Source: an uncultured Methylocystaceae bacterium
GTDB taxonomy: Bacteria > Pseudomonadota > Alphaproteobacteria > Rhizobiales > Beijerinckiaceae
Direction of reading: 5' to 3'
Length of the DNA stretch: 64,000 nt
NCBI GenBank assembly: GCA_937870755.1
Contig: CALMZV010000050.1
Span: 1-64,000, forward strand
Shown: piece by piece, positions 44,607-52,151 of the stretch
How positions within the stretch are numbered: the first letter of the stretch is position 1
Layout: each line of letters begins with the position of its first letter
Program-made: the position numbers and the translations under genes
The notes under the pieces: generated by a model
Database searches by the model: none
Told to the model about the DNA's origin: nothing
Seen by the model: only the letters and a program-made list of their open reading frames with translations

Positions 44607-45704
44607 TCATCCTTCCAGACCAAGTTCGCGCGCGAGCGCGTCGAGCCGCTCGGATGTCCTGGCGTCGGCGCCAAACGCCTTGCGCGCTTCGGCGAGCGCG
44701 GCGCGCGCCTTGTCCTGCTCCTTCAGCACGGTCCATGCGCGCACAAGACGCATCCAGCTTTCAGCGTCGCCACCCTCCTTGCCGAGCCGGTCGGCGAGGC
44801 CGTGGACCATTTCGCGAATGGAGGCGTCACGCGCCTCTGGCGGCAGATTGGCGACGTCGGCGGCCGAAGGCTTGCCTTCAAGCCGCGCGACGCGCTCGCG
44901 CAGCGCCTGCGCCAGCGGAGAGCCGGGCGGCTGGTCGGCCGCAAGCTTCGACCAGATCTCGGCCGCCTTCGCCGCGTCGCCGGCCTTGTCGGCAGCCAGC
45001 CCCAGATAATAGCGCGGTTTGCTCGCCTTCGGGTCCAGCGCGACCGCGCGCGCCAGCGCGTCGCGCGCGTCGGCGCCGACTTCGCCGTTGGCCGCGAAAA
45101 TCAGCGCCTCGGCGTAGTCGGCCAGGCGTTCGGCGCTCTCGCCGTTCAGACGCAGCGACTGGCGGAAAGCGTTCACGGCTTCCGGCATGCGACCGAGCTT
45201 GAGATAGACCGGCGCCAGAACCTGCCAGCCTCGTCCGTCGTCGGGGTTGACCGCCAGATGCTTTTCGATGTTGCGGACGGCATCGACGACCTGGGTCTCG
45301 GCCTTCGTCTCCTCCACGCGGGCGGCGCGCGGCAGATCCGGCAGATCGGGCCGCCCGATGACGGCGTAGACGCCGAGCGAAAACGCCGGCACGAGCAGCG
45401 CCAGCACAACGGCGATGGCGCGCAGCGGCGTCTGGCGGGCGGGCTGAGCCGTCGCGCCGGCCGCGCGTTCGGCGGTCAGCAGCCGACGGCCAGCCTCGGC
45501 GCGCGCAGCTTCCGCCTCGTCCGCGCCCATCAGGCCGGCGCCGGCGTCGCGCTCGATTTCGGATAGCTGGCTCTTGTAGAATTCGATCGCAGCCTGCCGC
45601 GAATCCGGCGCGGCGCCGTCGTCGGCGATGCGGCGCGCGAACAAAGGCGCAACCGCCGCCAGAATCGCGAAAAGTGAGAATCCCGCCAGGGCAGCCCAGA
45701 TCAT
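44607..45704 (-). CDS. ccmI: Cytochrome c maturation protein CcmI/CycH
   Basis: A 365-residue membrane protein with two N-terminal helices ([20 protein letters not shown] and [22 protein letters not shown]) separated by a cytosolic leucine-rich loop ([18 protein letters not shown]), followed by a periplasmic part of TPR-like repeats ([39 protein letters not shown]). It presents apocytochrome to CcmFH. The ATG at 45704 is preferred to an upstream in-frame start at 45731. First gene of the ccm operon here. Confidence 0.93.
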   Translation of the reverse strand: MIWAALAGFSLFAILAAVAPLFARRIADDGAAPDSRQAAIEFYKSQLSEIERDAGAGLMGADEAEAARAEAGRRLLTAERAAGATAQPARQTPLRAIAVVLALLVPAFSLGVYAVIGRPDLPDLPRAARVEETKAETQVVDAVRNIEKHLAVNPDDGRGWQVLAPVYLKLGRMPEAVNAFRQSLRLNGESAERLADYAEALIFAANGEVGADARDALARAVALDPKASKPRYYLGLAADKAGDAAKAAEIWSKLAADQPPGSPLAQALRERVARLEGKPSAADVANLPPEARDASIREMVHGLADRLGKEGGDAESWMRLVRAWTVLKEQDKARAALAEARKAFGADARTSERLDALARELGLEG

Positions 45705-45803
45705 GCGCTCGTTTAGACCTTTCGTCGCCACGAGTGGAAGAGGCCAATTGTCTCAGTTGGCCACATAGTCCCGGAAAACGGTTTCCGCGCGGCGACGCAA
45801 CAG

Positions 45804-45828
45804 AAAAAGGCCACCCGTGGGCGGCCTT
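45804..45828 (-). terminator. Intrinsic terminator after the glycine-zipper lipoprotein gene
   Basis: aaggcc (45807-45812) and ggcctt (45823-45828) pair around an inner ccc/ggg stem; on the minus strand the stem is followed by tttttc. It lies 27 bases after the stop at 45855 and separates that gene from ccmI. Confidence 0.8.
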
Positions 45829-45854
45829 CCTTGACGGAGATCAAGCGCTGGGCG

Positions 45855-46322
45855 TTACGAGACAATCCGCCACGCACCATCGGCGCCGCGGCAGGCGACG
45901 CCCTGAGCCAAACGGGGCCGGCCGTCGATATAGACGCGCTGCGTATAGTCGCGGCATTGGCCGCGCGTATCCGTATACACCGGGCCCGGCTCGACGTAGC
46001 CATACGCGCGGCGGCCACGCCAGGGGCGGCGCTGGCCGTTTTCGAAAGCGTAGGCTTCCGCGTCCGCCATCGCGATGCGGTCCTGTTCGTCCAGGTCGCG
46101 GCCGATGGCGTTGCCCACCACGCCGCCGACGGCCGCGCCAGTGAGCGCCCCGACGACCGTGCCGCGCGAGCCGCCGACGGCGCCGCCGATCAGGCCGCCC
46201 GCCACGGCGCCGGCGCCCGCTCCCACGACCGTGCCCGCCCCTTCCTTCGGGCCCGCGCTCGCGCAGGCGGCCAGCGAAAGTCCCGCCATTCCGACGACCG
46301 CCAGTTTCGACAATGAATTCAC
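45855..46322 (-). CDS. Glycine-zipper outer-membrane lipoprotein (17 kDa antigen-like)
   Basis: A 155-residue lipoprotein: signal MNSLSKLAVVGMAGLSLAAC with the lipobox Cys20, then a glycine-zipper region (GTVVGAGAGAVAGGLIGGAVGG, GALTGAAVGGVVGNAIGRDLDEQDR) that should form a membrane-active hairpin. The C-terminal part (GQCRDYTQRVYIDGRPRLAQGVACRGADGAWRIV) matches the surface antigen domain common to rickettsial 17 kDa antigen relatives. The GTG at 46322 is preceded by aaggag. It has its own terminator, so it is likely a single-gene transcript. Confidence 0.9.
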   Translation of the reverse strand: MNSLSKLAVVGMAGLSLAACASAGPKEGAGTVVGAGAGAVAGGLIGGAVGGSRGTVVGALTGAAVGGVVGNAIGRDLDEQDRIAMADAEAYAFENGQRRPWRGRRAYGYVEPGPVYTDTRGQCRDYTQRVYIDGRPRLAQGVACRGADGAWRIVS

Positions 46323-46407
46323 GAATGCGCTCCTTGGTGGAAAATGCGTTCGAGCCGCAATCGCGCCGGCCGGCGCCCTTACAACCCGGCAATCGGGCGA
46401 AAATCCG

Positions 46408-47790
46408 TCAAACCGCCGGCAGGCGCAAGAGGGCGCGCAAACCGTCGGCCGCGCTCGCCTCCAGCGTGAGCGCGCCGCCATAGGCGCCGGCGAGATCCGA
46501 AACGATCGACAGACCCAGCCCCGAGCCGGGTTTGGATTCGTCGAGCCTTCTTCCGCGCCGCACCGCCTCCGCGCGCAGGTTTTCCGCAAGACCGGGACCG
46601 TCGTCGTCGATGGAAATGATCAGCGCCGACCGACCGGCGGCCGCGGGTTCGACCACGCAGGCGATCTCGACCCGTCGCGTCGCCCATTTGCAGGCGTTGT
46701 CCAGCAGATTGCCGACCATTTCGTCGAAATCCTGCGCTTCGCCGAGAAAGCGGGCGCCCTCGGGCGGCGCGGCGATGACGATCTCGCGCTCGCGATAGAT
46801 TTTCTGAAACGTGCGCACCAACGCTTCCAGCGCGGGCGCCGCGTCGGTGGCGGCGCCGATCGCGCCGGCCCGCGCCGCCGCGCGGGCGCGCTCCAGATAA
46901 TAGGAGACCTGATCGCGCATGATGGTCGTCTGTTCCCGGATCTTGTCCGAAACCGGGCCGGGCGCCTCGGCGATTTCGTTTTGAATGACGCTCAGCGGCG
47001 TCTTGAGCGCGTGCGCCAGATTGCCGACCTGCGTGCGGGCGCGTTCTGCGACATCGCGGCTTGCGGAGATCATCAGGTTGAGTTCGTCGGCGACGGGCGC
47101 GATCTCTGACGGATAGGCGCCGGCGATCCGATCGGCCTCGCCGCGACGCACGCCTGCGATGGCCGCTTCCAGCCGGCGCAGCGGCAGGAGGCCGAAGGCG
47201 ACCTGAAACGCGGTCGAGGCAAGCAGCCCCGCGGCCAGCAGCGCGAACGTCACCGCCAGCGCGATTTCAAATCGCGCGATCTGCGCGTCGAGTTCGACGG
47301 TCGCTGCGGCCACCTGCACAAGATAAAGTCCCTGATCGCCGACCGCGATGCTGCGCTCCACAATGCGCAACATGCGGCCGTCCGGGCCCAGAGCGGAGCC
47401 GGAGCGCGCGCCGCCGACGCCCGGCGGCACACCGAGGTCCGCGAGTTTCGGCAGACGGGCGGCGAACAGCGAGCGCGAGGCGCGAATGTCGGGCTTTTCG
47501 CTGTCGAGGCGCGTGATCTGCCAGTACCAGCCGGACAGAACCAGCTCGAACTGCGGATCGCCGAGCGCGCCGGGGTCGGAGCCCTGATCGTCGCCGGTGG
47601 TCGCCACATCGGCCACGAGCGCACGCAGATAAACGCCCAGACGGTCGTCGAACGATCGCTCCGCCGTGGCGCGATAGTAAGCGGACAAAAGAACGCCCGC
47701 GCTGGACAGAACCAGAATGATCCACGCGGCCGCCGACAGAAACAGACGCCGCGCGATCGACCTTTCGGCGAAATATGCGCGCAGCCTCAC
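46408..47790 (-). CDS. Sensor histidine kinase, PhoQ/FeuQ-like
   Basis: A 460-residue membrane kinase: helix 1 (LFLSAAAWIILVLSSAGVLLS), an acidic periplasmic sensor domain of about 140 residues, helix 2 (ALAVTFALLAAGLLASTAFQVAF), an H box of the PhoQ form GNLAHALKTPLSVIQNEI, then VGNLLDNACKWA, DDDGPGLAENLR and GSGLGLSIVSDLAGAYGG. The AHALKTPL box and the partner genes make FeuQ, the osmosensing kinase of Rhizobiales, a good guess. The GTG start overlaps the regulator stop by 4 bases (GTGA). Confidence 0.87.
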   Translation of the reverse strand: MRLRAYFAERSIARRLFLSAAAWIILVLSSAGVLLSAYYRATAERSFDDRLGVYLRALVADVATTGDDQGSDPGALGDPQFELVLSGWYWQITRLDSEKPDIRASRSLFAARLPKLADLGVPPGVGGARSGSALGPDGRMLRIVERSIAVGDQGLYLVQVAAATVELDAQIARFEIALAVTFALLAAGLLASTAFQVAFGLLPLRRLEAAIAGVRRGEADRIAGAYPSEIAPVADELNLMISASRDVAERARTQVGNLAHALKTPLSVIQNEIAEAPGPVSDKIREQTTIMRDQVSYYLERARAAARAGAIGAATDAAPALEALVRTFQKIYREREIVIAAPPEGARFLGEAQDFDEMVGNLLDNACKWATRRVEIACVVEPAAAGRSALIISIDDDGPGLAENLRAEAVRRGRRLDESKPGSGLGLSIVSDLAGAYGGALTLEASAADGLRALLRLPAV

Positions 47791-48488
47791 CGCGCCGGTC
47801 CGGTGACTTTGCCCGCCTGTTCGCCATCCGCCGCAGGCGCGACGAGATAGCCCATGCCGCGCACGGTCTGAATGATTTCGCCACCGAGCTTCTTGCGCAA
47901 CCGTCCGACGAAAACCTCGACCGTGTTGGAGTCGCGGTCGAAATCCTGATCGTAGAGATGCTCGACGATCTCGGTGCGCGAGACAACGCGACCCATGTGA
48001 TGCATGAGATAGGCGAGCAGACGGTATTCGTGCGAGGTCAGCTTGATCGTCTGACCGTTGACAGCGACGCGACCTGCTTTGGTGTCGAGCCGCACCGGCC
48101 CGCAGACGAGATCGGAGGTCGCGTGGCCGGTCGAGCGGCGCACCAGCGCACGCAGCCGCGCCAGCAATTCCTCCATATGGAACGGTTTGGTCACGTAATC
48201 GTCGGCGCCGGCGTCGAACGCCTGCACCTTTTCGCTCCACCGGTCGCGCGCGGTGAGAATGAGGACCGGCGTCGCGCGACCGGCCTTGCGCAACCCTTCC
48301 AGCACCGCCACGCCGTCCAGTTTTGGCAGGCCGAGGTCGAGGACGATGGCGTCGTAGGATTCCGTCTCGCCGAGAAACAGGCCCTCCTCGCCGTCGAACG
48401 CGCGGTCGACCACATAGCCCGCGCCATTGAGCGCGGCCACGATCTGTCGGTTGAGATCCTTGTCGTCCTCGACAACCAGCAGTCGCAC
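47787..48488 (-). CDS. OmpR-family response regulator, PhoP/FeuP-like
   Basis: A 233-residue regulator: MRLLVVEDDKDLNRQIVAAL, phospho-acceptor Asp in AIVLDLGLPKLDG, LTARDRWSEKVQAFDAGADDYVTKPFHMEEL, and a winged helix (LTSHEYRLLAYLMHHMGRVVSRTEI, DSNTVEVFVGRLRKKLG). The RDRWSEKV stretch is typical for the PhoP/FeuP group. It is followed by its kinase and preceded 14 bases upstream by the PepSY-like gene. Confidence 0.92.
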   Translation of the reverse strand: MRLLVVEDDKDLNRQIVAALNGAGYVVDRAFDGEEGLFLGETESYDAIVLDLGLPKLDGVAVLEGLRKAGRATPVLILTARDRWSEKVQAFDAGADDYVTKPFHMEELLARLRALVRRSTGHATSDLVCGPVRLDTKAGRVAVNGQTIKLTSHEYRLLAYLMHHMGRVVSRTEIVEHLYDQDFDRDSNTVEVFVGRLRKKLGGEIIQTVRGMGYLVAPAADGEQAGKVTGPAR

Positions 48489-48502
48489 GGCGCCCTCCCG
48501 GC

Positions 48503-48865
48503 CTAGTTTGCTGTCTTTTCGGACCGCGCCGACCAGGACTTACCGCTGGAGGCCTCGAAATAGGCATGTAGCAGACGCCCGTCGGGACGCAAGAAATCGA
48601 TCTCGTATACGAGCGCCGGGCCGATCTGGCAAAGCCGCACGGAAATCGCCTCCGCCCGCAATTCGCGGGACTTCGCGCGCATGATGCCAAAAGGATCGGC
48701 AAGGCCGCCGCCGACGATGCGATTGCGCGATTCGGCGGCCGAGAAACAGGTTCGTTCCTTTTCCGCGCGCGCGGCCGGCGCGGCCGGCGTCGCATTGTCC
48801 GCCGCCCCTGCGGCCGTTACGCCCAGCGCAAGGACCAGAAGGACCAAAGGACGGAGACATCGCAT
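48503..48865 (-). CDS. PepSY-like periplasmic protein, candidate FeuN-type kinase modulator
   Basis: A 120-residue exported protein with signal MRCLRPLVLLVLALGVTAAGAA. The C-terminal half has the PepSY pattern: a helix with repeated Arg (CFSAAESRNRIVGGGL, AKSRELRAEAISV) and the strand pair ALVYEIDFLRPDGRLLHAYFEASSGKS. In Sinorhizobium the feuNPQ operon encodes a small periplasmic PepSY-type protein that restrains the FeuQ kinase. The position here, 14 bases before the regulator gene, fits the same design, though this protein is longer and homology is judged by pattern only. ATG 48865 is chosen for its signal peptide. Confidence 0.75.
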   Translation of the reverse strand: MRCLRPLVLLVLALGVTAAGAADNATPAAPAARAEKERTCFSAAESRNRIVGGGLADPFGIMRAKSRELRAEAISVRLCQIGPALVYEIDFLRPDGRLLHAYFEASSGKSWSARSEKTAN

Positions 48866-48954
48866 TGTTCTATCCTGCCGGGTCGGCCATGAACCGCGCC
48901 TGAACGGCCGGATGCGCAGTCTACACATTCGACGCCCGATTGTGAGGGCCCGGC

Positions 48955-49236
48955 TCAACCCCGGCACAACCGCGCCTCCCGGTCCATGCGGTCCAGCCGG
49001 CCGACGACGCGCGTGACATCACGGTCGGCCGCATGGCGTAGCGCGACCGTGGCGGCGCGATCGAGATCGGCCGGCGACAACGGCGTCGGGCACGCGGCCG
49101 CGATCTGGCGCTGAATTTCAGCCCGCCGGCCCTTGATCGCCGCGGCCGGCGGCGCGGTCGCTTGCGGCGCGCTCGCGCAGCCTGCGAGCAAGATCGCCAG
49201 CATCATCGGGGGCAGGATCGAGAGCGGCGCGTTCAT
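48955..49236 (-). CDS. Small lipoprotein, candidate outer-membrane spanin (Rz1-like)
   Basis: A 93-residue protein with signal MNAPLSILPPMMLAILLAGC (lipobox LAGC) followed by a Pro/Ala-rich stretch and a helical C-terminal part. It begins inside the preceding gene (49118-49417) in another frame, overlapping it by 119 bases, which is the classic layout of phage Rz/Rz1 spanin genes. Assignment rests on that layout, the lipobox and proximity to a holin-like and an endolysin gene, not on sequence identity. Confidence 0.6.
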   Translation of the reverse strand: MNAPLSILPPMMLAILLAGCASAPQATAPPAAAIKGRRAEIQRQIAAACPTPLSPADLDRAATVALRHAADRDVTRVVGRLDRMDREARLCRG

Positions 49237-49417
49237 CGGCGATTTCCGTGATGACCAGTTGCGTTTCGTTGGCGGCCTCGGCGGCTGCGGCGCGTTCGTG
49301 CGCTGCCGCGGAATCGGCGCGCGCCCTCGCTTCGTCGCGCGCCGACAGCCAGGCCCCTGCGATTCTCCCGAGCGCGGCCGCCATCACACTCAGAACCGCC
49401 GAAAGCAGCGCGCTCAC
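49118..49417 (-). CDS. Membrane-anchored coiled-coil protein, candidate inner-membrane spanin (Rz-like)
   Basis: A 99-residue protein beginning at GTG 49417, whose first bases overlap the stop of the holin-like gene (GTGA). It has a short N-terminal hydrophobic segment (LLSAVLSVMAAALGRIAGAWL) followed by a long Ala/Glu/Arg helix (ARDEARARADSAAAHERAAA) that would form a coiled coil in the periplasm, the plan of an i-spanin. The lipoprotein gene is embedded in its 3' part. Together with the endolysin and holin-like gene this reads as a lysis cassette of the GTA. Confidence 0.6.
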   Translation of the reverse strand: MSALLSAVLSVMAAALGRIAGAWLSARDEARARADSAAAHERAAAAEAANETQLVITEIADERAALDPAPDDAGDLARRLRERAASDRAAGRGDQGPAG

Positions 49418-49587
49418 AGCGCGGGCGGCGTGGTGGTGATCTTGCGCATGAACGCCATCAGCACGCCGGAGCCGATAGCGACGGCGCCCGCCTTGGGATC
49501 GGCGAGGAACGACACCCAGTCGGTGGCAGCCAGGACGCCGAAGGCGACCATGAGAAACGCGGCGATATAGGTGCGGAAACCCTGCAT
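49414..49587 (-). CDS. Holin-like 57-residue membrane protein
   Basis: A very small protein, MQGFRTYIAAFLMVAFGVLA then ATDWVSFLADPKAGAV and a second hydrophobic helix (AIGSGVLMAFMRKITTT). Two short helices and a basic C-terminus fit small phage holins or the membrane proteins found beside GH108 endolysins. It is 42 bases downstream of the endolysin gene and overlaps the coiled-coil gene by 4 bases. Confidence 0.7.
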   Translation of the reverse strand: MQGFRTYIAAFLMVAFGVLAATDWVSFLADPKAGAVAIGSGVLMAFMRKITTTPPAL

Positions 49588-49629
49588 GATTGAGCCCTCT
49601 TTGTTGACCGGAGACCGTCCGGCGCGGTT

Positions 49630-50112
49630 TCAGGCCTGCAGCCTGGGCTGCAGGGCGAGTTGATTGGCCGCCATCACGCAGGCGCGCCCGCGCGCCGACC
49701 ATCCGCGGCCGAATACGCTCCACGTGCGCAGGCGCCGCCAGAACGACAGCCGTCTTGCCGAAAGCGAATCCAGCCTGGCGCGCGGCGCCAGGTTTTGCGT
49801 CGCCGCGAGCCAGGCCTTCGCGCGCCCCACGCCCATGTTGACGGCGATGTCGAAGGCAATCAGATCGACGCCCGCCGGCAGCGCGTCGGCGCCGATCGGA
49901 TTCCAGTAGTTCGCCCTGTAGATGGCTGCGGCCTCCACGCGTGAGAGCGCGCGCACCTCCGCGACGGAAACCGGCCGCTTGCGCCAGGCGGAGAGCGTGG
50001 CGCGCGTGATTCCCAGATTGGTCGCCCCGCCGGGATCGCGGGGATGATCGACGAAGCCGCCCTCGTACTGAAGCACGAACCGCAGACAGGTTTCGAAGTT
50101 GATTCTGGCCAT
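49630..50112 (-). CDS. GH108 endolysin (N-acetylmuramidase)
   Basis: A 160-residue peptidoglycan hydrolase. The GH108 catalytic motif is FVLQYEGGFVDHPRDPGGATNLGIT, with Glu as the likely acid, and the C-terminal two-thirds has YRANYWNPIGADALPAGVDLIAFDIAVNMG, the adjoining part of the family fold. No signal peptide is seen, so export would need a holin. The ATG at 50112 is preceded by ggagaag; an ATG at 50124 would add MEKA. It belongs to the right-to-left GTA transcript and begins the lysis module. Confidence 0.9.
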   Translation of the reverse strand: MARINFETCLRFVLQYEGGFVDHPRDPGGATNLGITRATLSAWRKRPVSVAEVRALSRVEAAAIYRANYWNPIGADALPAGVDLIAFDIAVNMGVGRAKAWLAATQNLAPRARLDSLSARRLSFWRRLRTWSVFGRGWSARGRACVMAANQLALQPRLQA

Positions 50113-50195
50113 GGCCTTCTCCATGCAGCGCGCAAGCGCGCGCGTGCACGCGTCGCGTCGATTGCTTTGTTGGCTCGGAATTTTCGGGTTGCGCG

Positions 50196-50663
50196 TCAGG
50201 CCTGAGCGCAAGCGGCGATGAAGCTTTCGGCGCCCTCGGGCAAAGCGGGCCAGCGCGCGTCGGCGAACGTCGCGCCCGCGAGATCGGCGAGACGGTCGCG
50301 CTCGGCGAACATGGCGCCCTCCCAAGCGTTGAGCAGCGGCGTCATCGCGGCGCAGACACGATCGTCCGCATTGTGGTCGGCCGGCGGGGTGAGCGCGACG
50401 CTGGCGGCCCAGATGCTCATGCTCGCACGCACCGACACGCCGGCGACCTCGAACGCCGCGGCTATCCTTCGATCGCACTCGACGGTCCAGTCGACCGCAA
50501 CGGGCGGAGGCGGCGTGGGCGCATTGCCGTCCGCGCGCCAGATTTCGTATGCGCGCCAGTCGGCGTTGTTGGAATCCGCAGGAATGATGGCGCCGTCGAC
50601 GCGACGCACGCATTCCACGGAATGCAGACCGGTCGCCGGATCGATAACGAACTCATAGGTCAT
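50196..50663 (-). CDS. Hypothetical 155-residue GTA-associated protein
   Basis: Starts MTYEFVIDPATGLHSVECV and contains DGAIIPADSNNADWRAYEIW, then a Pro stretch and a helical C-terminal half (PLLNAWEGAMFAERDRLADLAG). The first part resembles the small proteins that often follow phage tail-fibre genes. It starts only 2 bases after the DUF2793 stop, so it is likely a tail accessory protein. I do not recognise a defined family. Confidence 0.6.
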   Translation of the reverse strand: MTYEFVIDPATGLHSVECVRRVDGAIIPADSNNADWRAYEIWRADGNAPTPPPPVAVDWTVECDRRIAAAFEVAGVSVRASMSIWAASVALTPPADHNADDRVCAAMTPLLNAWEGAMFAERDRLADLAGATFADARWPALPEGAESFIAACAQA

Positions 50664-50665
50664 GT

Positions 50666-52144
50666 TCAGATCTCCGCGCTGGCGGTTGCGTGGACGTAAT
50701 AGATATTGGCGCCGGTCATCGGATTTCCGCCGTTGACGTAAAGCGCCACGCTGGCGTCGCCGATGCCGATGGTCGCGACGGGGGAACTCGCCGTATCGGA
50801 CCCGTTGCGCCATTGGCCGGCGACGCCATTCGCCGACGTCGAATGAAAGACGAAGGTCGGCGCCGCGCGCATGACGGTGGCGAACCTCCAAAGCGCGCCG
50901 TAGTAGCCGGTCACGTTGTAGATGTTGACGGCGATCGCGCCGGCAAACCCCGCTCCATCCGCAGGCATGACGCCTTGCGGGCATGTCTTCTGAAAGTATC
51001 GCTGGCAGAACGGCAATTCGAACGCATGCGTCCTGCGCTCGAAAGCCGTGGCGACCGCGCCGGGTTCGAATTGCGGACGCAGGACGGTTCCGGCGGAGAA
51101 CTCGACATTGGTGCGCGTATTGGCGCTCAGACCGAGCGCTACGAGGCCTGCGGTCGGCACGTTCGCGTAGGCGCCGGCGCCGCTCGTCCCTTGCCAGATT
51201 CGCGCCTGGGCGGAGCCTGCATGCGTGAGCACATATGCGCCGCCCTCGATGAGCGCCGGCTCGATGGGCATGATGATGGAGCCGGCCGTCACCGTGATCG
51301 CCGTGTCGGCGCCATTCGCCGCGAATGTATAGGTCACGCCGGCGGCGCCGGCTTTCACGCCGTCGTGGCCATAGGCGCCCGCCGCCAGCGTCACCGTGCC
51401 GGAAACGCAGCGCTGATTGACCCCGAAATTCGCGTTGCGCAGCCGGTTGCGGAACGACAGGGGCGCGCCCTCGCCGACGCCACTGGGAAAATTCGGTTTT
51501 CCGGTCGCGGCGTCGACCACCATCGCCTCTTTCCAGGCCGCGCCGTCGGCCGACACCTTCACGTGAAAATTGTCGTCGCCGGTCAGCCCCGTTTCCGCGC
51601 GACCGGACCAGTTGGACTGGTAGAGTTGCGATACGGTCCTGGTCGCGCTCTCCTTGTTGAGCGTGAACCGCAAATGACCCGTGCCGCCCTCGCCCGCCTC
51701 GAGCGCCGCGAACAATGCGCCATTCGCTTTCACGCTCAGCGGATTGGTCGAATCGGCCGTTGCGCCCAGACCCAGCAATTCGAGATGTGCGAGCCGCCGC
51801 AGCGCAAGCCCGGCGTCGATCCAGCTTTCGCCATCGAAAACGACAAGCGCGTTCTCGCCTTCGACATATGCGCGCCATCCCTTGCGCGGCATGCGGAAAT
51901 CCCAGCCGCCGCCATGGAACATCGCGACAGCGCCGGCGTGCCCGACGAAGGCGCCGGACGGAGCGGCGGCGACGAGATAGACATCGCCCTCGGCAGGCGC
52001 CGGCGGCGGCGCCGCCTGATTGCGCGACCTGACCGAAAGATGTGCGAGCGCATCCAGCGCAATCAGCGCCTCGTTGTGCGTGACGTGTTTTTGCGCCTGC
52101 GCGGCTTCCAGAAGCGGCAGGGCGAGACGGATCGTATCGGTCAT
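50666..52144 (-). CDS. DUF2793 tail-fibre-like protein
   Basis: A 492-residue protein. The N-terminal DUF2793 block (LPLLEAAQAQKHVTHNEALIALD, VYLVAAAPSGAFVGHAGAVAMFHGGGWDFRMPRKGWRAYV) is the one seen at the end of alphaproteobacterial GTA clusters. The remainder (LGLGATADSTNPLSVKANGALF, then Gly/Ala/Thr-rich beta segments such as LRNANFGVNQRCVSG) is like phage fibre domains and may bind surface glycans. It starts 7 bases after the baseplate protein. Confidence 0.85.
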   Translation of the reverse strand: MTDTIRLALPLLEAAQAQKHVTHNEALIALDALAHLSVRSRNQAAPPPAPAEGDVYLVAAAPSGAFVGHAGAVAMFHGGGWDFRMPRKGWRAYVEGENALVVFDGESWIDAGLALRRLAHLELLGLGATADSTNPLSVKANGALFAALEAGEGGTGHLRFTLNKESATRTVSQLYQSNWSGRAETGLTGDDNFHVKVSADGAAWKEAMVVDAATGKPNFPSGVGEGAPLSFRNRLRNANFGVNQRCVSGTVTLAAGAYGHDGVKAGAAGVTYTFAANGADTAITVTAGSIIMPIEPALIEGGAYVLTHAGSAQARIWQGTSGAGAYANVPTAGLVALGLSANTRTNVEFSAGTVLRPQFEPGAVATAFERRTHAFELPFCQRYFQKTCPQGVMPADGAGFAGAIAVNIYNVTGYYGALWRFATVMRAAPTFVFHSTSANGVAGQWRNGSDTASSPVATIGIGDASVALYVNGGNPMTGANIYYVHATASAEI

Positions 52145-52151
52145 GAAGAAC

